Of a stretch of DNA of 64,000 nt, positions 24,501 to 36,900 are shown piece by piece (the first letter of the stretch is position 1; the number at the start of each line of letters is the position of its first letter). The DNA is from Streptomyces sp. NA02950 (lineage in GTDB: Bacteria > Actinomycetota > Actinomycetes > Streptomycetales > Streptomycetaceae), in the NCBI RefSeq assembly GCF_013364155.1, contig NZ_CP054916.1, positions 8,090,001-8,154,000 of the forward strand, written 5' to 3'. The notes beneath the pieces were generated by a model. It had not been told where the DNA came from, ran no database searches, and was given only the letters and a program-made list of their open reading frames with translations. The position numbers were made by a program, and so were the translations under genes.

Positions 24501-27500
24501 AGGATTCCGCGGCGCAACTGCGGGTCACGGTCGGCCCGGCCGGCGAGGACGGCCGCCGCGAGGTGGCGATCTTCGCCCGCCCGGAGGCCGGAGACGGTGA
24601 GCGGGATGAGATGACCTGCCACGCGCGTGGCTGGCTGGCCGCGGAGGACACCGCACCGGTGTCGTCGTGGGTGCCGGGTGTGTGGCCACCGGCCGGTGGC
24701 GTGGAGATGAGCGCGGACGCGCTGTACGCGGGGATGGCCGAGCTCGGGTTCGACTACGGGCCGGCGTTCCAGGGCGTGCGTGCGGCGTGGCAGGTCGACG
24801 GCGACTCCTACGCCGAAGTCGCCCTGCCCGGCGACACCGGCGGCGAGAGTTTCGGTATCCACCCGGCGCTCTTCGACGCCGCCCTGCACTCGGGCCTGCT
24901 CCAGGACGAAGGGCCGAGGGACACGGCCTTCCTGCCCTTCTCCTGGTCCGGGGTGCGCACCGGGCGAAGCGGGCTGTCCCGGGTGCGGGTCCGGATGCGC
25001 CGGGTGGACGACACCGCCTTCGGCCTCGACGTCGTCAGCGAGCAGGGCGAGCCGGTACTGAGCCTGGCCCGGCTGGACATGCGGCCGGTCGACCCGGCCC
25101 AGCTGGAGCGGCTGCGGCACGGCGGCCGGCAGTCGGTCCACCAGCTGGGCTGGGCCCCGGTCGCGGTCGGTGCGGGGCAGCCCGTCCGGGTGGGGGTGCT
25201 CGGCGGACTGGCCGCCACGGGTGAGCGGTTCGCTGACCTGGCCGCGCTGGAGACGGCCCTCGCCGACGGCGGCCCGGCGCCGCGGCTGGTGCTGGCCACC
25301 GTCGACACCCCGGACGGCGACGTGGCCGGGGCCGCCCGGACCGCCGCCGCCGAGGCACTGACCCTGGTGCGGCGGTGGCTGGCCAGTGAATGGCTGGGTG
25401 AGGCACGGCTGGTCGTGGTGACCCGGCGGGCGGTCGCCGTCGACGGCGAGACGCCGGACATCGCCCAGGCCGCGGTCTGGGGTCTGCTGCGCAGCGCCCA
25501 GTCCGAGCACCCCGACCGGTTCGTCCTGGTCGACCTCGACGGCGACGAGCCGGACTGGAGTGCGCTGGCAGAAGGGGACGAGCCACAGGTCGCCGTGCGC
25601 GGGGAGCGGGTGTTCGCGCCGCGGCTGAGCGCGGCCCCCGCCTCCGCCGACGACACATGGCAGCTGTCCGCCACGCGCAAGGGCTCCCTCGAGGACGTGG
25701 AGATCGTGTCCTCCGGCGCCCGTCGCCCGCTCGCCGCCGACGAGGTGCGGATCGGGGTCCGCGCGGCCGGGGTGAACTTCCGCGACGTACTGATCGCCCT
25801 CGGGGTGTACCCCGACGATGTGCCCCTGGGTGCCGAGGCGGCCGGTGTGGTGCTGGAAGTGGGCCCCGACGTCACCGAGTTCACACCCGGTGACCGCGTC
25901 TTCGGCATCGTGATGGAGTCCTTCGGCCCGGTGGCCGTCGCCCACCGGGCCCTGGTCGCAACGATGCCGGACGAGTGGTCCTTCACCCAGGCGGCATCCG
26001 TACCGGTGGCCTACACGACCGCCTACTACGGTCTGGTGGACCTGGCCGGACTGCGCGCGGGGGAGCGGGTGCTGGTGCACGCCGCCGCCGGTGGCGTGGG
26101 CACGGCCGCCGTGCAGATCGCGCGGCACCTCGGCGCGGAGGTCTTCGCCACGGCCAGTCCGGCCAAGCAGGACGTCGTGCGGGCCTCGGGTGTCGCGGGC
26201 GACCACATCGCCACCTCGCGGGACACCGGATTCCGGGACGCCCTCCTGGACGTCACCGGGGGCGCCGGGGTGGATGTGGTGCTGAACTCCCTCGCGGGTG
26301 AGTTCGTCGACGCCTCGCTGGACCTGCTGCCGCGCGGCGGCCGGTTCGTGGAAATGGGCAAGGCCGACATCCGCGACGCGGAGGCGATCGCGACGGAGCG
26401 CGCGGGTGTCGCGTACCGCGCGTTCGACCTGTGGGAGGCGGGGCCGCAGCGGCTGGGCGAGCTGCTGTCCGAGATCGTGGCCCTCTTCCGGCAGGGGGTG
26501 CTCGCGTTCGCGCCGATCCGCACCTGGGACGTCCGGCAGGGCCGTGAGGCGCTGCGCCATCTGCGGGAGGGGCTCAACGTCGGCAAGGTCGTGCTCACCG
26601 TTCCGGCGCCCCTGGGCCCGGAGGGCACGGTGGTGGTCACCGGTGGCACGGGTGGTCTGGGCGCGGTGTTCGCCCGCCATCTCGCCGCCACCCACGGCGT
26701 GCGCGACCTGCTGCTGCTCAGCCGCCGGGGCCTGGAGGCCGACGGCGCCGCCGCGTTGGTGGCGGAGCTGGCGGATCTGGGGTGCCGCGCGCGGGTCGTC
26801 GCGTGCGATGTGTCCGACCGGAAGCAACTGGCCGCCGCGCTCGGCTCGGTGGAGCGTCCGGTCACCGCCGTGGTGCACGCGGCCGGTGTGCTGGACGACG
26901 GGGTGGTCGAGTCCCTGTCGTCCGAACAGCTCGAGCGGGTCATGCGGCCGAAGGTGGACGCGGCATGGCATCTGCACGAACTGACCGCCGACGCGGACCT
27001 CTCGGCGTTCGTGCTGTTCTCGTCGGTGGCGTCACTGATGGGCAGCCCCGGCCAGGCCAACTACGCGGCGGCCAACGCGACCCTGGACGCGCTGGCCGCG
27101 TCCCGCCGCGCTGCCGGGCTGCCCGCCACCTCCCTGGCCTGGGGCCTGTGGTCGGAAGCCGCGGGCATGGCCGCGGGCCTCGACGAGGCCGAACTCGCCC
27201 GTCTGGAGCGGATGGGCATGAGTGCCCTCACGGCGGAGACCGGTCTCGCGCTGTTCGACCAGTCGCTGGGTGTGGACGCCGCCGTGGTGGCTCCGGTGCG
27301 GCTGGAAACGGCCGCGCTGCGCGCCCAGGCCCGGGCCGGGATGCTGCCGCCGCTGCTGCGGGGGCTGGTCCGGACCCCGGCCCGGGTGGTCGAGGCGGGC
27401 GCGGCGGCGCTGGCTCAGCGGCTGGCCGGGGTGCCGGAGGCGGACCGGGAGCGCATCGTGCTCGAACTGGTGCGGACTCAGGTGGCGTCCGTCCTCGGAC

Positions 27501-27904
27501 ACGCCTCGGCCGCGTCCGTCGACCCCGAGCGGGCCTTCAAGGACCTGGGTTTCGACTCCCTCAGCGCCGTCGAACTGCGCAACCGGCTCACCCAGGCCAC
27601 CGGTGTGCGGCTGCCCGCCACCGTGGTGTTCGACCACCCCAGCCCGGCGGCCATCGCCCGCCACCTGCTGCCGGAGATCGTGCCGGACTCCGCCGCCACA
27701 CCGCGGTCCGAGGAGGACGAGATCCGCGCGCTGCTCGTGTCGATCCCCATCGACCGGCTGCGCCGGGCCGGGCTGCTCGGCACCCTGCGCGAACTGGCCG
27801 ACAGCGACCCGCCGGAGGCGGTCGGCGAGGAAGGGGACACCGCGTCGTTCGAGGACATGGACGCGGAAGCCCTGATCCGGATGGCTCAGGAGGACCTCGC
27901 ATGA
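21533..27904 (+). CDS. Modular type I PKS-C, one fully reducing module KS-AT-DH-ER-KR-ACP (malonyl)
   Basis: A 2123-residue single-module PKS, the only one here with an enoylreductase. N-terminal docking coil [19 protein letters not shown] Cys210; AT Ser646 in GHSVGE with HAFH at 744 (malonyl); DH His948 and Asp1115; ER about 1374-1692 with [14 protein letters not shown] and the NADPH loop [21 protein letters not shown], Tyr1844; ACP Ser2009. It should leave one saturated CH2-CH2 step between the polyene and the end group built by PKS-D. The C-terminal tail is of a different docking type ([16 protein letters not shown], ending [15 protein letters not shown]), matching the N-terminus of PKS-D. 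ATG 21533 is chosen by homology with the PKS-B start. GTG 21515, overlapping the PKS-B stop, is an in-frame alternative. It shares about 1 kb of near-identical DNA with module A2. Confidence 0.96.
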   Translation: MTENIDQQEKLVRYLKKVAVELNETRAQLEEVESRATEPLAIIGMSCRYPGGVSSPDELWELVASGRDAITGLPTDRGWDLERLYDPDPDQTGKVYARGGGFVERIGKFDAEFFGISPREAMAMDPQQRLLLEASWEAFEDARIDATSLRGSDTGVYCGLSVTDYGMGPEKSVAQVEGFQLTGGAASVSSGRISYLFGLEGPAVSVDTACSSSAVALHMATQALRAGECSLALAGGVTLMPTPFMLREFSRQRGLSTDGRCRAYAASADGTGFSDGLGLVVLERLSDARRNGRRILGLIRGTALNQDGASNGLTAPNGPSQERVIRQALAGAGLRPSDVDAVDGHGTGTKLGDPIEAQALLATYGRDRDGDPLWLGSIKSNIGHTSAAACVAGVIKMVMAMRHGVLPPTLHVDEPSPHVDWESGEVRLLTEAQKWPGNGRPRRAGVSSFGVSGTNAHIIVEEAPVEEPVADERTVPAVPMPVVVSGRTDEALRAQVERLRSYLVSRSEVSFVDTAYSLVTTRALLDRRAVVVAGDRDELLARLAEVSMESGVTGTSAFLFTGQGSQRSGMGLELAEAFPVFDQALSEVCAELDPRLGRSVRELLGADAGVLNSTEFTQVVLFAVEVALFRLADSLGVRPDYLIGHSVGEIAAAHVSGVLSLADAAELVVARGRLMGALPTGGAMVAVQATEAEIAESLAGFEGRLEIAAVNGPQAIVVSGDEDAAEEWLPRWEGRKTTRLRVSHAFHSPRMEPMLAEFRAVAERLTYAEPRIPVVSNVSGELVSGFDAEYWVRHVRQAVRFADGVRTLWDLGVRRFLELGPDAVLTAMARQCVEDDTEAAFIPALRAQHTERETFAGFLGRAHTAGVEVDWHAFYAGTGARRVDLPTYAFQRENHWLMPSAQAGDVAAAGLDRVEHPVLAAAVQMGDRDEWVFTGRLSAESQPWVRDHVVLGVVIVPGTAWVEQASIAGRRVGTPVVDELVMESPLLLEEDSAAQLRVTVGPAGEDGRREVAIFARPEAGDGERDEMTCHARGWLAAEDTAPVSSWVPGVWPPAGGVEMSADALYAGMAELGFDYGPAFQGVRAAWQVDGDSYAEVALPGDTGGESFGIHPALFDAALHSGLLQDEGPRDTAFLPFSWSGVRTGRSGLSRVRVRMRRVDDTAFGLDVVSEQGEPVLSLARLDMRPVDPAQLERLRHGGRQSVHQLGWAPVAVGAGQPVRVGVLGGLAATGERFADLAALETALADGGPAPRLVLATVDTPDGDVAGAARTAAAEALTLVRRWLASEWLGEARLVVVTRRAVAVDGETPDIAQAAVWGLLRSAQSEHPDRFVLVDLDGDEPDWSALAEGDEPQVAVRGERVFAPRLSAAPASADDTWQLSATRKGSLEDVEIVSSGARRPLAADEVRIGVRAAGVNFRDVLIALGVYPDDVPLGAEAAGVVLEVGPDVTEFTPGDRVFGIVMESFGPVAVAHRALVATMPDEWSFTQAASVPVAYTTAYYGLVDLAGLRAGERVLVHAAAGGVGTAAVQIARHLGAEVFATASPAKQDVVRASGVAGDHIATSRDTGFRDALLDVTGGAGVDVVLNSLAGEFVDASLDLLPRGGRFVEMGKADIRDAEAIATERAGVAYRAFDLWEAGPQRLGELLSEIVALFRQGVLAFAPIRTWDVRQGREALRHLREGLNVGKVVLTVPAPLGPEGTVVVTGGTGGLGAVFARHLAATHGVRDLLLLSRRGLEADGAAALVAELADLGCRARVVACDVSDRKQLAAALGSVERPVTAVVHAAGVLDDGVVESLSSEQLERVMRPKVDAAWHLHELTADADLSAFVLFSSVASLMGSPGQANYAAANATLDALAASRRAAGLPATSLAWGLWSEAAGMAAGLDEAELARLERMGMSALTAETGLALFDQSLGVDAAVVAPVRLETAALRAQARAGMLPPLLRGLVRTPARVVEAGAAALAQRLAGVPEADRERIVLELVRTQVASVLGHASAASVDPERAFKDLGFDSLSAVELRNRLTQATGVRLPATVVFDHPSPAAIARHLLPEIVPDSAATPRSEEDEIRALLVSIPIDRLRRAGLLGTLRELADSDPPEAVGEEGDTASFEDMDAEALIRMAQEDLA
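22565..23599 (+). repeat. Long near-identical tract, copy 2 (KS end, linker and AT start of module C1)
   Basis: Partner of 6475-7509 (offset 16090, one mismatch noticed). At its right edge PKS-C switches to a sequence resembling module B1 ([15 protein letters not shown] in C1 and B1, [15 protein letters not shown] in A1 and A2), so the AT of C1 looks mosaic. Confidence 0.85.
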
Positions 27905-27954
27905 CCCCGGCCGAGAACGCCGTCGCCGCAATGAGCTCGGAGATGAAGGAATAG
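27901..27954 (+). CDS. Possible 17-residue coupling ORF between PKS-C and PKS-D
   Basis: An ATG overlapping the PKS-C stop (ATGA) opens a 17-codon frame ([17 protein letters not shown]) that ends with TAG at 27952-27954, two bases before the ATG of PKS-D. The AAGGA that serves PKS-D lies inside it. The most likely role, if translated, is to carry terminating ribosomes across the 52-base gap so that PKS-D is made in step with PKS-C. The peptide itself has no recognisable feature. It could equally be chance. Confidence 0.25.
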   Translation: MTPAENAVAAMSSEMKE

Positions 27955-27956
27955 AC

Positions 27957-30900
27957 ATGGCCACCGATCAGAACCAGCTCATCGAGGCGCTCCGGAAATC
28001 CCTCAAGGAGACCGACCGGCTCCGCCAGCTCAACAAGCGGCTGCTCGCGAACGCCAGCGAGCCGCTGGCCATCGTCGGCATGAGCTGCCGTTACCCCGGC
28101 GGCGTCACCTCCCCCGACGAGCTGTGGGAGCTCGTGGCGTCGGGGCGCGACGCCGTCACCGGGCTGCCCACCGACCGCGGCTGGGACCCGGAGCGGATCT
28201 ACGACCCGAGCATGACCCAACCGGGTGCCGTGTCCACCAGCGGCGGCGGCTTCCTCGAGGAGATCGCCGAGTTCGACGCCGAGTTCTTCGGGATCAGCCC
28301 GCGCGAGGCGCTGGCGATGGACCCGCAGCAGCGGCTGCTGCTGGAGGCGTCGTGGGAGGCGTTCGAGGACGCGGGCATCGACCCGACCTCGCTGCGCGGC
28401 AGCGACACCGGCGTGTTCTGCGGCGTCGGCACCACCGACTACTGCGCGGCGCCCGCGGGCAGCCTGCCGCAGATCGAGGGCTTCCAGCTGACCGGTGGGG
28501 CGGCCAGCGTGTCGTCCGGCCGTATCTCCTACGTGTTCGGCCTGGAGGGCCCCGCGGTGTCCGTCGACACCGCATGCTCCTCCTCCGCGGTCGCCCTGCA
28601 CATGGCCACGCAGGCCCTGCGTGCCGGCGAGTGCTCCATGGCCCTCGTCGGCGGAGTGACCGTCATGTCCGGCCCGTTCCTGCTGGCCGAGTTCAGCCGC
28701 CAGCAGGCGGTGTCGCCGGACGGGCGGTGCCGCGCGTACGCGGCGTCGGCCGACGGGACGGGGTTCTCCGACGGTCTGGGTCTGGTGGTGCTGGAGCGGT
28801 TGTCGGACGCCCAGCGCAACGGGCGCCGCATCCTGGGTCTGATCCGGGGTACGGCGATCAACCAGGACGGCGCCAGCAATGGCCTGACCGCGCCCAACGG
28901 CCCCTCCCAGGAACGGGTGATCCGGCAGGCACTGACCAACGCCGGTCTGTCCGCGTCCGAGGTGGACGCGGTCGAGGGCCACGGCACGGGCACCGTCCTG
29001 GGTGACCCGATCGAGGCGCACGCCCTGTTGGCGACCTACGGCCGGGAGCGGGACGGGGAGCCGCTGTGGCTCGGCTCGATCAAGTCGAACATCGGCCACA
29101 CCTCCATGGCGGCGGGCGTGGCCGGGGTGATCAAGATGGTGATGGCGATGCGGCACGGAGTGCTGCCGCAGACCCTCCACGTGGACGCGCCGTCCTCGCA
29201 CATCGACTGGGAGGCGGGCGAGGTCGCGCTGCTGACCGAGGCGCGCGAGTGGCCCGCGGGGGACAGGCCCCGTCGCGCCGCGGTGTCCTCCTTCGGCGTG
29301 AGCGGCACCAACGCGCACATCATCCTGGAGGAGGCCCCGGCCGAGGAACCGGCCGACGGTGCCACCGAGCCGCGTGCGCTGCCCGCCGTTCCCGTGACGG
29401 TGTCCGGCCGGACCGCGGCCGCGATGCGGGCCCAGGCCGACCGGCTCCGCGCCCACGCGCTGGCCCGGCCGGATCTGTCCCTGGCCGACCTCGGCTTCTC
29501 CGCGGCCACCACCCGGGCCCACCTGGAGCACCGCGGTGTGGTGGCCGCCGCCGACCGCGACCGGTTGCTGTCCGGTCTGGCCGCACTGTCCGTCGGCGAG
29601 CCGTCACCAGTGGTCGTGGAGGGCCGCGCCACGCCCGGCGCCAAGCCGGTGTTCGTGTTCCCGGGTCAGGGGGCGCAGTGGGTCGGTATGGCGGTGGAGT
29701 TGCTGGACACCTCGTCGGTGTTCGCCGCTGAGATCGCCGCGTGCGGTGCGGCGTTGGCCGAGTTCGTGGACTGGCGCCTGGAGGACGTACTGCGTGGTGC
29801 GCCGGGCGCGCCGTCCCTGGAGCGCGTCGATGTGGTGCAGCCCGCGCTGTTCTCGGTGATGGTGGGCCTGGCGGCGCTGTGGCGGTCCTATGGTGTGGAG
29901 CCGTCGGCGGTGGTCGGTCACTCGCAGGGTGAGATCGCAGCGGCGTATGTGGCGGGTGCGTTGTCGCTGGAGGACGCGGCCCGGATTGTGGCGCTGCGCA
30001 GCCAGTTGGTGCGGGACCGTCTGGCGGGCCTTGGCGGGATGATGTCCGTCGCGCTGCCGGTGGAGCGGGCCGAGGAGCTGATCGCTCCGTACGAGGGCCG
30101 GGTCTCGGTGGCGGCGGTGAACGGCCCGGCCGCTGTCATCGTCGCCGGTGAGCCGCGGGCGCTGGATGAGGTGCAGGCGGTGTGTGAGCGTGACGATGTC
30201 CGGGTGCGGCGGGTCAAGGTGGACTACGCCTCGCACTCGTCGCAGGTGGAGGCCATCGAGGCGGAGCTGCTGGAGGCGCTCGCGCCGGTGAGGCCGTTGA
30301 GCGGGCGGGTCCCGTTCTACTCCACGGTGACCGGCGGTTTCCTCGACACGGCCACGATGGACGCGGCGTACTGGTACACCAATCTGCGCGGCCAGGTCGG
30401 CTTCGAGCCCGCCATCCGCGCGCTCATCGACAACGGCGCCGGGTGCTTCCTCGAGATGTCCCCCCATCCGGTGCTCGCCATGGCCGTGGAGCAGACCGTC
30501 GCCGCCCACGGCCCGGACCACCGGATCGGTGTGGTCGGCTCCCTGCGCCGCGACGAAGGCGGCCTGGCCCGCTTCCTGCTCTCGCTGGGCGAGGCGCACA
30601 CCGCGGGGGTGAAGGTCGACTGGGCCGCCTGCTTCGCCGACTCCGGCGCCCGGCACGTCGCCCTGCCCACCTACGCCTTCCAGCACAAGCGCTACTGGCT
30701 GGACGCCACCGGCCTCGCCGACGCCTCCGCGGTCGGCCTCGGCCGCGTCGAACACCCCGTCCTGGCGGCCGCCGTGCAGGTCGGCGACCGCGACGAGTGG
30801 GTCCTCACCGGCCGTGTCTCCCACCAGGGGCAGCCGTGGACCCGCGACCACGCGCTGTTCGGCACGGTCACCCTTCCCGGCGCCGCGCTGCTGGAGCTGG

Positions 30901-33900
30901 TCCTGTCCGCGGGCCGCCACGTGGGCTGCGACCTGGTCGAGGAACTGAACCTCGACGCCCCGCTGGTCCTGGGGGACGACACCGACGCACGGGTGCAGGT
31001 CACGCTCGGCCGGGCCGACGCCGACGGCCGCCGCGAAGTGGCGGTCTACTCGCGGCCGGACACCGGCGACGAGCAGTCCACCGAGGCCGTCTGCCACGCG
31101 CGCGGCCGTATCGCCCCTGACGCCGAGCCGCTGTCCGCCCGACTGGGCGCGTGGCCGCCCGCCGGGGCCGAACCGGTGTCGGTGGACGCCCTGTACACCG
31201 CCCTGTCCGAACTCGGCCTCGACTGCGGCCCGTTGCTCCAGTGCGCACAGTCGGCGTGGACCGCCGGTGGCGAGGTGTACGCCGAACTCGCCCTGCCCGA
31301 CGGCACCGAGCCCGGTGGTTTCGCGATCCACCCGGCCCTGCTGGAGTCCGCGCTGCACACCGCCCACCGGCCCACCGCCGGTACGGCACCGTCAGCGGCG
31401 TCCTGGTCGGGCGTACGGCTGGCGGGCGACAAGGTCTCCCAGGCGCGGGTGCGCATCGTCGCGCTCGGCGAGGACGCGCTGCGGCTCGAGGTCTTCGACG
31501 CCGAAGGCGCGCCCGTGGCGCACATCGGCCGGATCGCCGTGCGGGCCGCCGACGCGGCCCGGTTGGGGCAGCTGCGCCGCGGGCAGAACTCGCTGTTCCG
31601 CCTGGACTGGGCCCCCGTCACGGTCGGGGCGGCCAAGCCGGTGCGGCTGGCCGCGCTGGGCGAGGTCGCCGGGGTGGCCGACCGGCACGCCGATCCGACC
31701 GCGCTGGAACGAGCCGTCGCGGAGGGCGCGCCCGTCCCGCAGGCCGTTCTGGCCGTGATCGACACCCCCGCAGGCGAGACACCGTCGGCGGTGCGGGACG
31801 CCGCCGCGCGGACCGTGTCGCTGGTGCGGCGGTGGCTGGCCGCCGGATCGCTGGACGAGGCCACGCTGGTCGTGGTCACCCGCGGCGCGGTGGCGGTCGC
31901 CGACGAGGTGCCCGACGCAGCGCAGGCCGCGGTGTGGGGCGTCGTACGCGCCGCGCAGTCCGAACACCCCGGCCGCTTCCTGCTCGTGGACGCGGACGGG
32001 GAGCGCGAGTGGGGCGCGCTGCTCGCTCCGGACGAGCCGCAGTTGGCCGTGCGCGACGGCAAGGTGCTGGCGCCCCGGCTGGCCCGGGTGCCCGCCGGTT
32101 CGGCGGACCGGCCGGAGCCCGTGGACCCCGACGGCACCGTGCTGATCACCGGTGGTTTCGGAGCCCCGTTCGCCGAGCACCTCGTCACTCGACACGGCGC
32201 CCGCCACCTGGTGGTGGCCGCCCCCGGAGACCAGGCCGACCGGCTCACCGCCGAGCTGGCGTTCCTCGGCGCGCGGGTGCGCGTCGTGCCCTGTGATGTC
32301 ACCGACCGGGAGCAACTGGCCGCGCTGCTGGGCTCCCTGGAGCACCCGCTGACCGCGGTCGTGCACACCGCGGTGGTGCCCGACGCGGGCCTGATCGAGA
32401 CGCTCTCCGACGAGCGGCTGGAGACGGTGCTGCGGGCCACGGTGGACACGGCCTGGCATCTGGACGAGCTGACCGCGGACGCGGACCTCTCCGCGTTCGT
32501 GCTGTTCTCCTCCTTCGAGGGGCTGGTCGGCATCCCGGGCCAGGCGGCCACCTCGGCGGCGGACGCGGCCCTGGCGGCGCTGGTGAGCGCCCGCCGCGCG
32601 GCCGGGCTCCCCGGCGCCGCGCTGGCCTGGGGCTTCTGGGCCGACGGCCGTGGCACCGGCGAAACCGGCGTGGCCGACCCCGCGCTCGTGGCCCAGGCCG
32701 GCATCCTCCCGCTGCCCACCGAGCTCGGACTCGACCTGTTCGACCGCGGTATCGCCGCGGGCGCACCGCTGCTGGCCCCGGTCGAGCTGGATCCGGCCGT
32801 CCTGCGCGAGCAGGCCCGGGCCGGACTGCTGCCCGCCGTGCTGCGCGGCCTCGTACGGGTGCCCGCCCGGCGCGCGGCGTCCGGCGGCACCCTGGCGCGG
32901 CGCCTGGCCGAGGTGCCGGAAGCCGAGCGGGAGCGCGTGGTGCTCGAACTGGTCCGGGCGCAGGCCGCGTCCGTACTCGGCCACGCCTCCGCCGACGAGG
33001 TGGACAGCGAGCGCGCCTTCAAGGAGCTCGGCTTCGACTCCGTCAGCGCGGTCGAACTGCGCAACCGGCTCTCGCAGAGCACCGGCGTACCACTGCCCGC
33101 CACCGTGGTGTTCGACCACCCCACACCGGTGGCCGTCGCGCGGCTGCTGCTCTCGCAGGCCGACGGTACGACGGACACCGCACTCCCGGCCGCCCAGCAG
33201 CGGCGCGGGGCGGCGGACGAGCCGCTGGCGATCGTCGGCATCGGATGCCGCTACCCCGGCGGTGTCACCTCGGCGGACGACCTGTGGGAGCTGGTGGCCG
33301 AGGGCCGCGATGTGATCGGCCCGCTGCCCGCCGACCGGGGTTGGGACCTGGAGCGGCTCTACAGCCCGGACCGGGAACAGGTCGGCACGACCTACTGCTC
33401 CGGCGGTGGCTTCGTCGCGGGCATGGGCGACTTCGACGCCGAGTTCTTCGGCATCAGCCCGCGTGAGGCCGTGGCCATGGACCCGCAGCAGCGTCTGCTG
33501 CTCGAGACCTCCTGGGAGACCCTGGAGCACGCCGGGATCGACCCGACGTCGCTGCGCGGCAGCGACACCGGCGTCTTCGTCGGCATCACCGGTTCCGACT
33601 ACAGCATGCTCGTGCCCACCGAGTACGAGGGCTACCGCGTCACCGGCACCATGTCGAGCGTCGCCTCCGGACGCATCGCCTACACCCTGGGCCTGGAAGG
33701 CCCCGCCGTGTCGGTGGAGACGGCCTGCTCCTCCTCCGGGGTCGCGCTGCACATGGCGGCGCAGGCGCTGCACAACGGCGAGTGCTCGCTCGCGCTGGCG
33801 GGCGGCGTGACATTCATGACCACCCCGATCACGATGACCGAGTTCAGCCGGCAGGGAGCGAACTCCCCGGACGGGCGGTGCCGCGCGTACGCGGCGTCGG

Positions 33901-36900
33901 CCGACGGGACGGGGTTCTCCGACGGTCTGGGTCTGGTGGTGCTGGAGCGGTTGTCGGACGCCCAGCGCAACGGGCGCCGCATCCTGGGTCTGATCCGGGG
34001 TACGGCGATCAACCAGGACGGTGCCAGCAACGGTCTGACCGCGCCCAGCGGTCCGTCCCAGGAACGGGTGGTCCGCCAGGCGCTGGCCAACGCGGGTCTC
34101 TCTCCGTCCGAGGTGGACGCGGTCGAGGGCCATGGCACGGGCACCGTCCTGGGTGACCCGATCGAGGCGCACGCCCTGTTGGCGACCTACGGCCGGGAGC
34201 GGGACGGGGAGCCGCTGTGGCTCGGCTCGATCAAGTCGAACATCGGCCACACCTCGGGCGCGTCCGGCGTCGCCGGACTGATCAAGATGGTGATGGCGAT
34301 GCGGCACGGAGTGCTGCCGAAGACACTCCACGTGGACGCCCCCTCCCCGCATATCGACTGGGAGGTGGGCGAGGTCGAGCTGCTGACCGAGGCCAGGGAG
34401 TGGACCAGCCACGGCCGTCCCCGCCGGGCGGGCGTGTCGTCGTTCGGCGTGAGCGGCACCAACGCGCACATCATCGTCGAGGAGGCGCCCGCCGGGACCC
34501 CGGCAGCCGCCGGATCCGAGACCGTGACTCCGGCTTCGGCTCCGGCGGCGATTCCGGCTCCCGCGACCCCGGTGCTGCTCTCCGCGCGTACCGAGGCGGC
34601 CGTACGCGCCCAGGCGGAGCGCCTGCGGCGGCATCTGCTGGAGAACCCCGGGCTCTCGGTGCTCGACATCGGCTACTCCCAGCTGACCACCCGGGCGGCG
34701 CTGGACCACCACGCGGTGCTCGTGGCCACCGACCGGGATGAACTGGCCACCGAGCTGGCCGCCTTCGCCGTCGGCGAGGTGACCGAGCGGACGGCCTTCG
34801 GCCGCCCCGGCACCAGCGCCAAGCCGGTGTTCGTGTTCCCCGGGCAGGGGGCGCAGTGGGAGGGCATGGCGGTCGAGCTGCTGGACACCTCGCCGGTGTT
34901 CGCCGCTGAGATCGCCGCCTGTGGTGAGGCGTTGGCGGAGTTCGTGGACTGGCGCCTGGAGGACGTGCTGCGCGGTGCCCCGGGCGCGCCGTCGATGGAA
35001 CGTGTCGACGTCGTCCAGCCCGCCCTGTTCGCGGTGATGGTGAGCCTGGCGGCGCTGTGGCGCTCCTACGGTGTCGAGCCGTCCGCCGTGGTGGGCCACT
35101 CGCAGGGCGAGATCGCCGCCGCCTATGTGGCGGGTGCGCTGTCGCTGCGGGACGCGGCCCGGATCGTGGCGGTGCGCAGCCAGTTGGTGCGTGACCGTCT
35201 GGCGGGCCTCGGCGGCATGATGTCCGTGGCGCTGGACGCCGAACGGGTCGCCGAGCTGATCGCTCCGCACGAGGGCCGGGTCTCGGTGGCGGCGGTGAAC
35301 GGCCCGGCTGCCGTCGTCCTCGCCGGTGAGCCGCGGGCGCTGGACGAGGTGCTGGCGGCGTGCGAACGCGACGATGTCCGGGCGCGCCGGGTCGCGGTGG
35401 ACTACGCGTCGCATTCGGCGCAGGTGGAGGCCATCGAGACGGAACTGCTGGAGGCCCTCGCTCCGGTGGCGCCGTCGAGCGGGCGGGTCCCGTTCTACTC
35501 CACGGCCGTCGGCGCCTTCATCGACACCGCGTCGATGGACGCCGGGTACTGGTACGCCAACCTGCGCGGCCGGGTCGGGTTCGAGCCCGCCGTCCGCGCG
35601 CTCGTCGACGACGGCGCGGGCTGCTTCCTGGAGATGTCCCCGCACCCGGTGCTCGGCGTGGCGATGGAGGAGACCGTCGCCGCCACCGGCACGGGCCGGG
35701 TCGGCGTGGTCGGCTCGCTGCGCCGTGAGCAGGGCGGTATGAAGCGTTTCCTGCTCTCCCTCGCCGAGGCGCACATCGCCGGGGTGAAGGTCGACTGGGC
35801 CACCCGCTTCGCCGGTTCCGGCGCCCAGCGGGTCCCGTTGCCCACCTACGCCTTCCAGCGCAAGCGGTACTGGCCGAGCGCGCGCCCGGCTACCGGCGAC
35901 CCGGCCGTCTCCGGCCTCGGCCGCGTCGGGCACCCGGTCCTGACGGCGGGTATGCGGCTCGCCGACCGGGACGAGTGGGTGCTCACCGGCCGGCTGTCCC
36001 ACGAGTCCCAGCCCTGGCTGCGCGATCACGCCGCCTTCGGCCTCCCGGTCGCGCCCAACACCACGCTGGTCGAACTGGCGCTGGCCGCGGGCCGCGGCGT
36101 CGGGGCGCCGCTGCTCGACGAGATGATGTTCGAGGCACCGCTGCTGCCGGCGGACGGCGCGGCGCTCCAGATCCAGGCGATCGTGGGCGCTCCCGGAGCC
36201 GACGGCCGCCGCCCGGTGGCGGTCCACTCGCGCCCGGACGGTGACCAGCACGCCGAATCCACCCGTCACTGCGCGGGTTGGCTGGCATCGGACACCGAGC
36301 CCGCCGCGGGCTGGGCGGGCCAGTGGCCGCCCGCCGGGGCCGAACCGGTGCCGGTGGACGGGCTGTACGCCGCGCTGGCCGACCTCGGTCTCGACTGCGG
36401 CCCGGCGCTGCACGGTGTGCGGGCGGCATGGCGCTCCGGCGGCGAGGTGTACGCCGAACTCGCGCTGCCCGAGGACGTCGGCGCGGCGGACTTCGGCATC
36501 CACCCGGCCCTGTTCGAGTCCGCCCTGCACTGCGGGCAGTTGGGCTTCAGCGAGCAGGACTCGCCGAAGCTGCCGGTCTCCTGGTCCGGGGTGCGGCTGG
36601 CCGCGACCGGCGCCACCGGGGGCCGTGCGCACCTCACCTCCCACGGTGACACCCTGCGGCTGGCCGTCTTCGACGAGCACGGCGCGCCGGTGCTCGGCGT
36701 GGACCGCATCGCCTTCCACGAGGTCGATCCGGCCCATCTCGAGGAGCTGCGCCGCGGCCAGAGCTCGCTGTACCGCGTGGACTGGGTTCCGGTTCCGCTC
36801 GGTGCGGCCACGCCGGTGCGGCTTGCAGCGCTGGGCGGCGCCGCCGGGGGAGTGGCGGACCGGTACGCCGACCTGGCCGACCTCGAACGGGCCGTGGACG

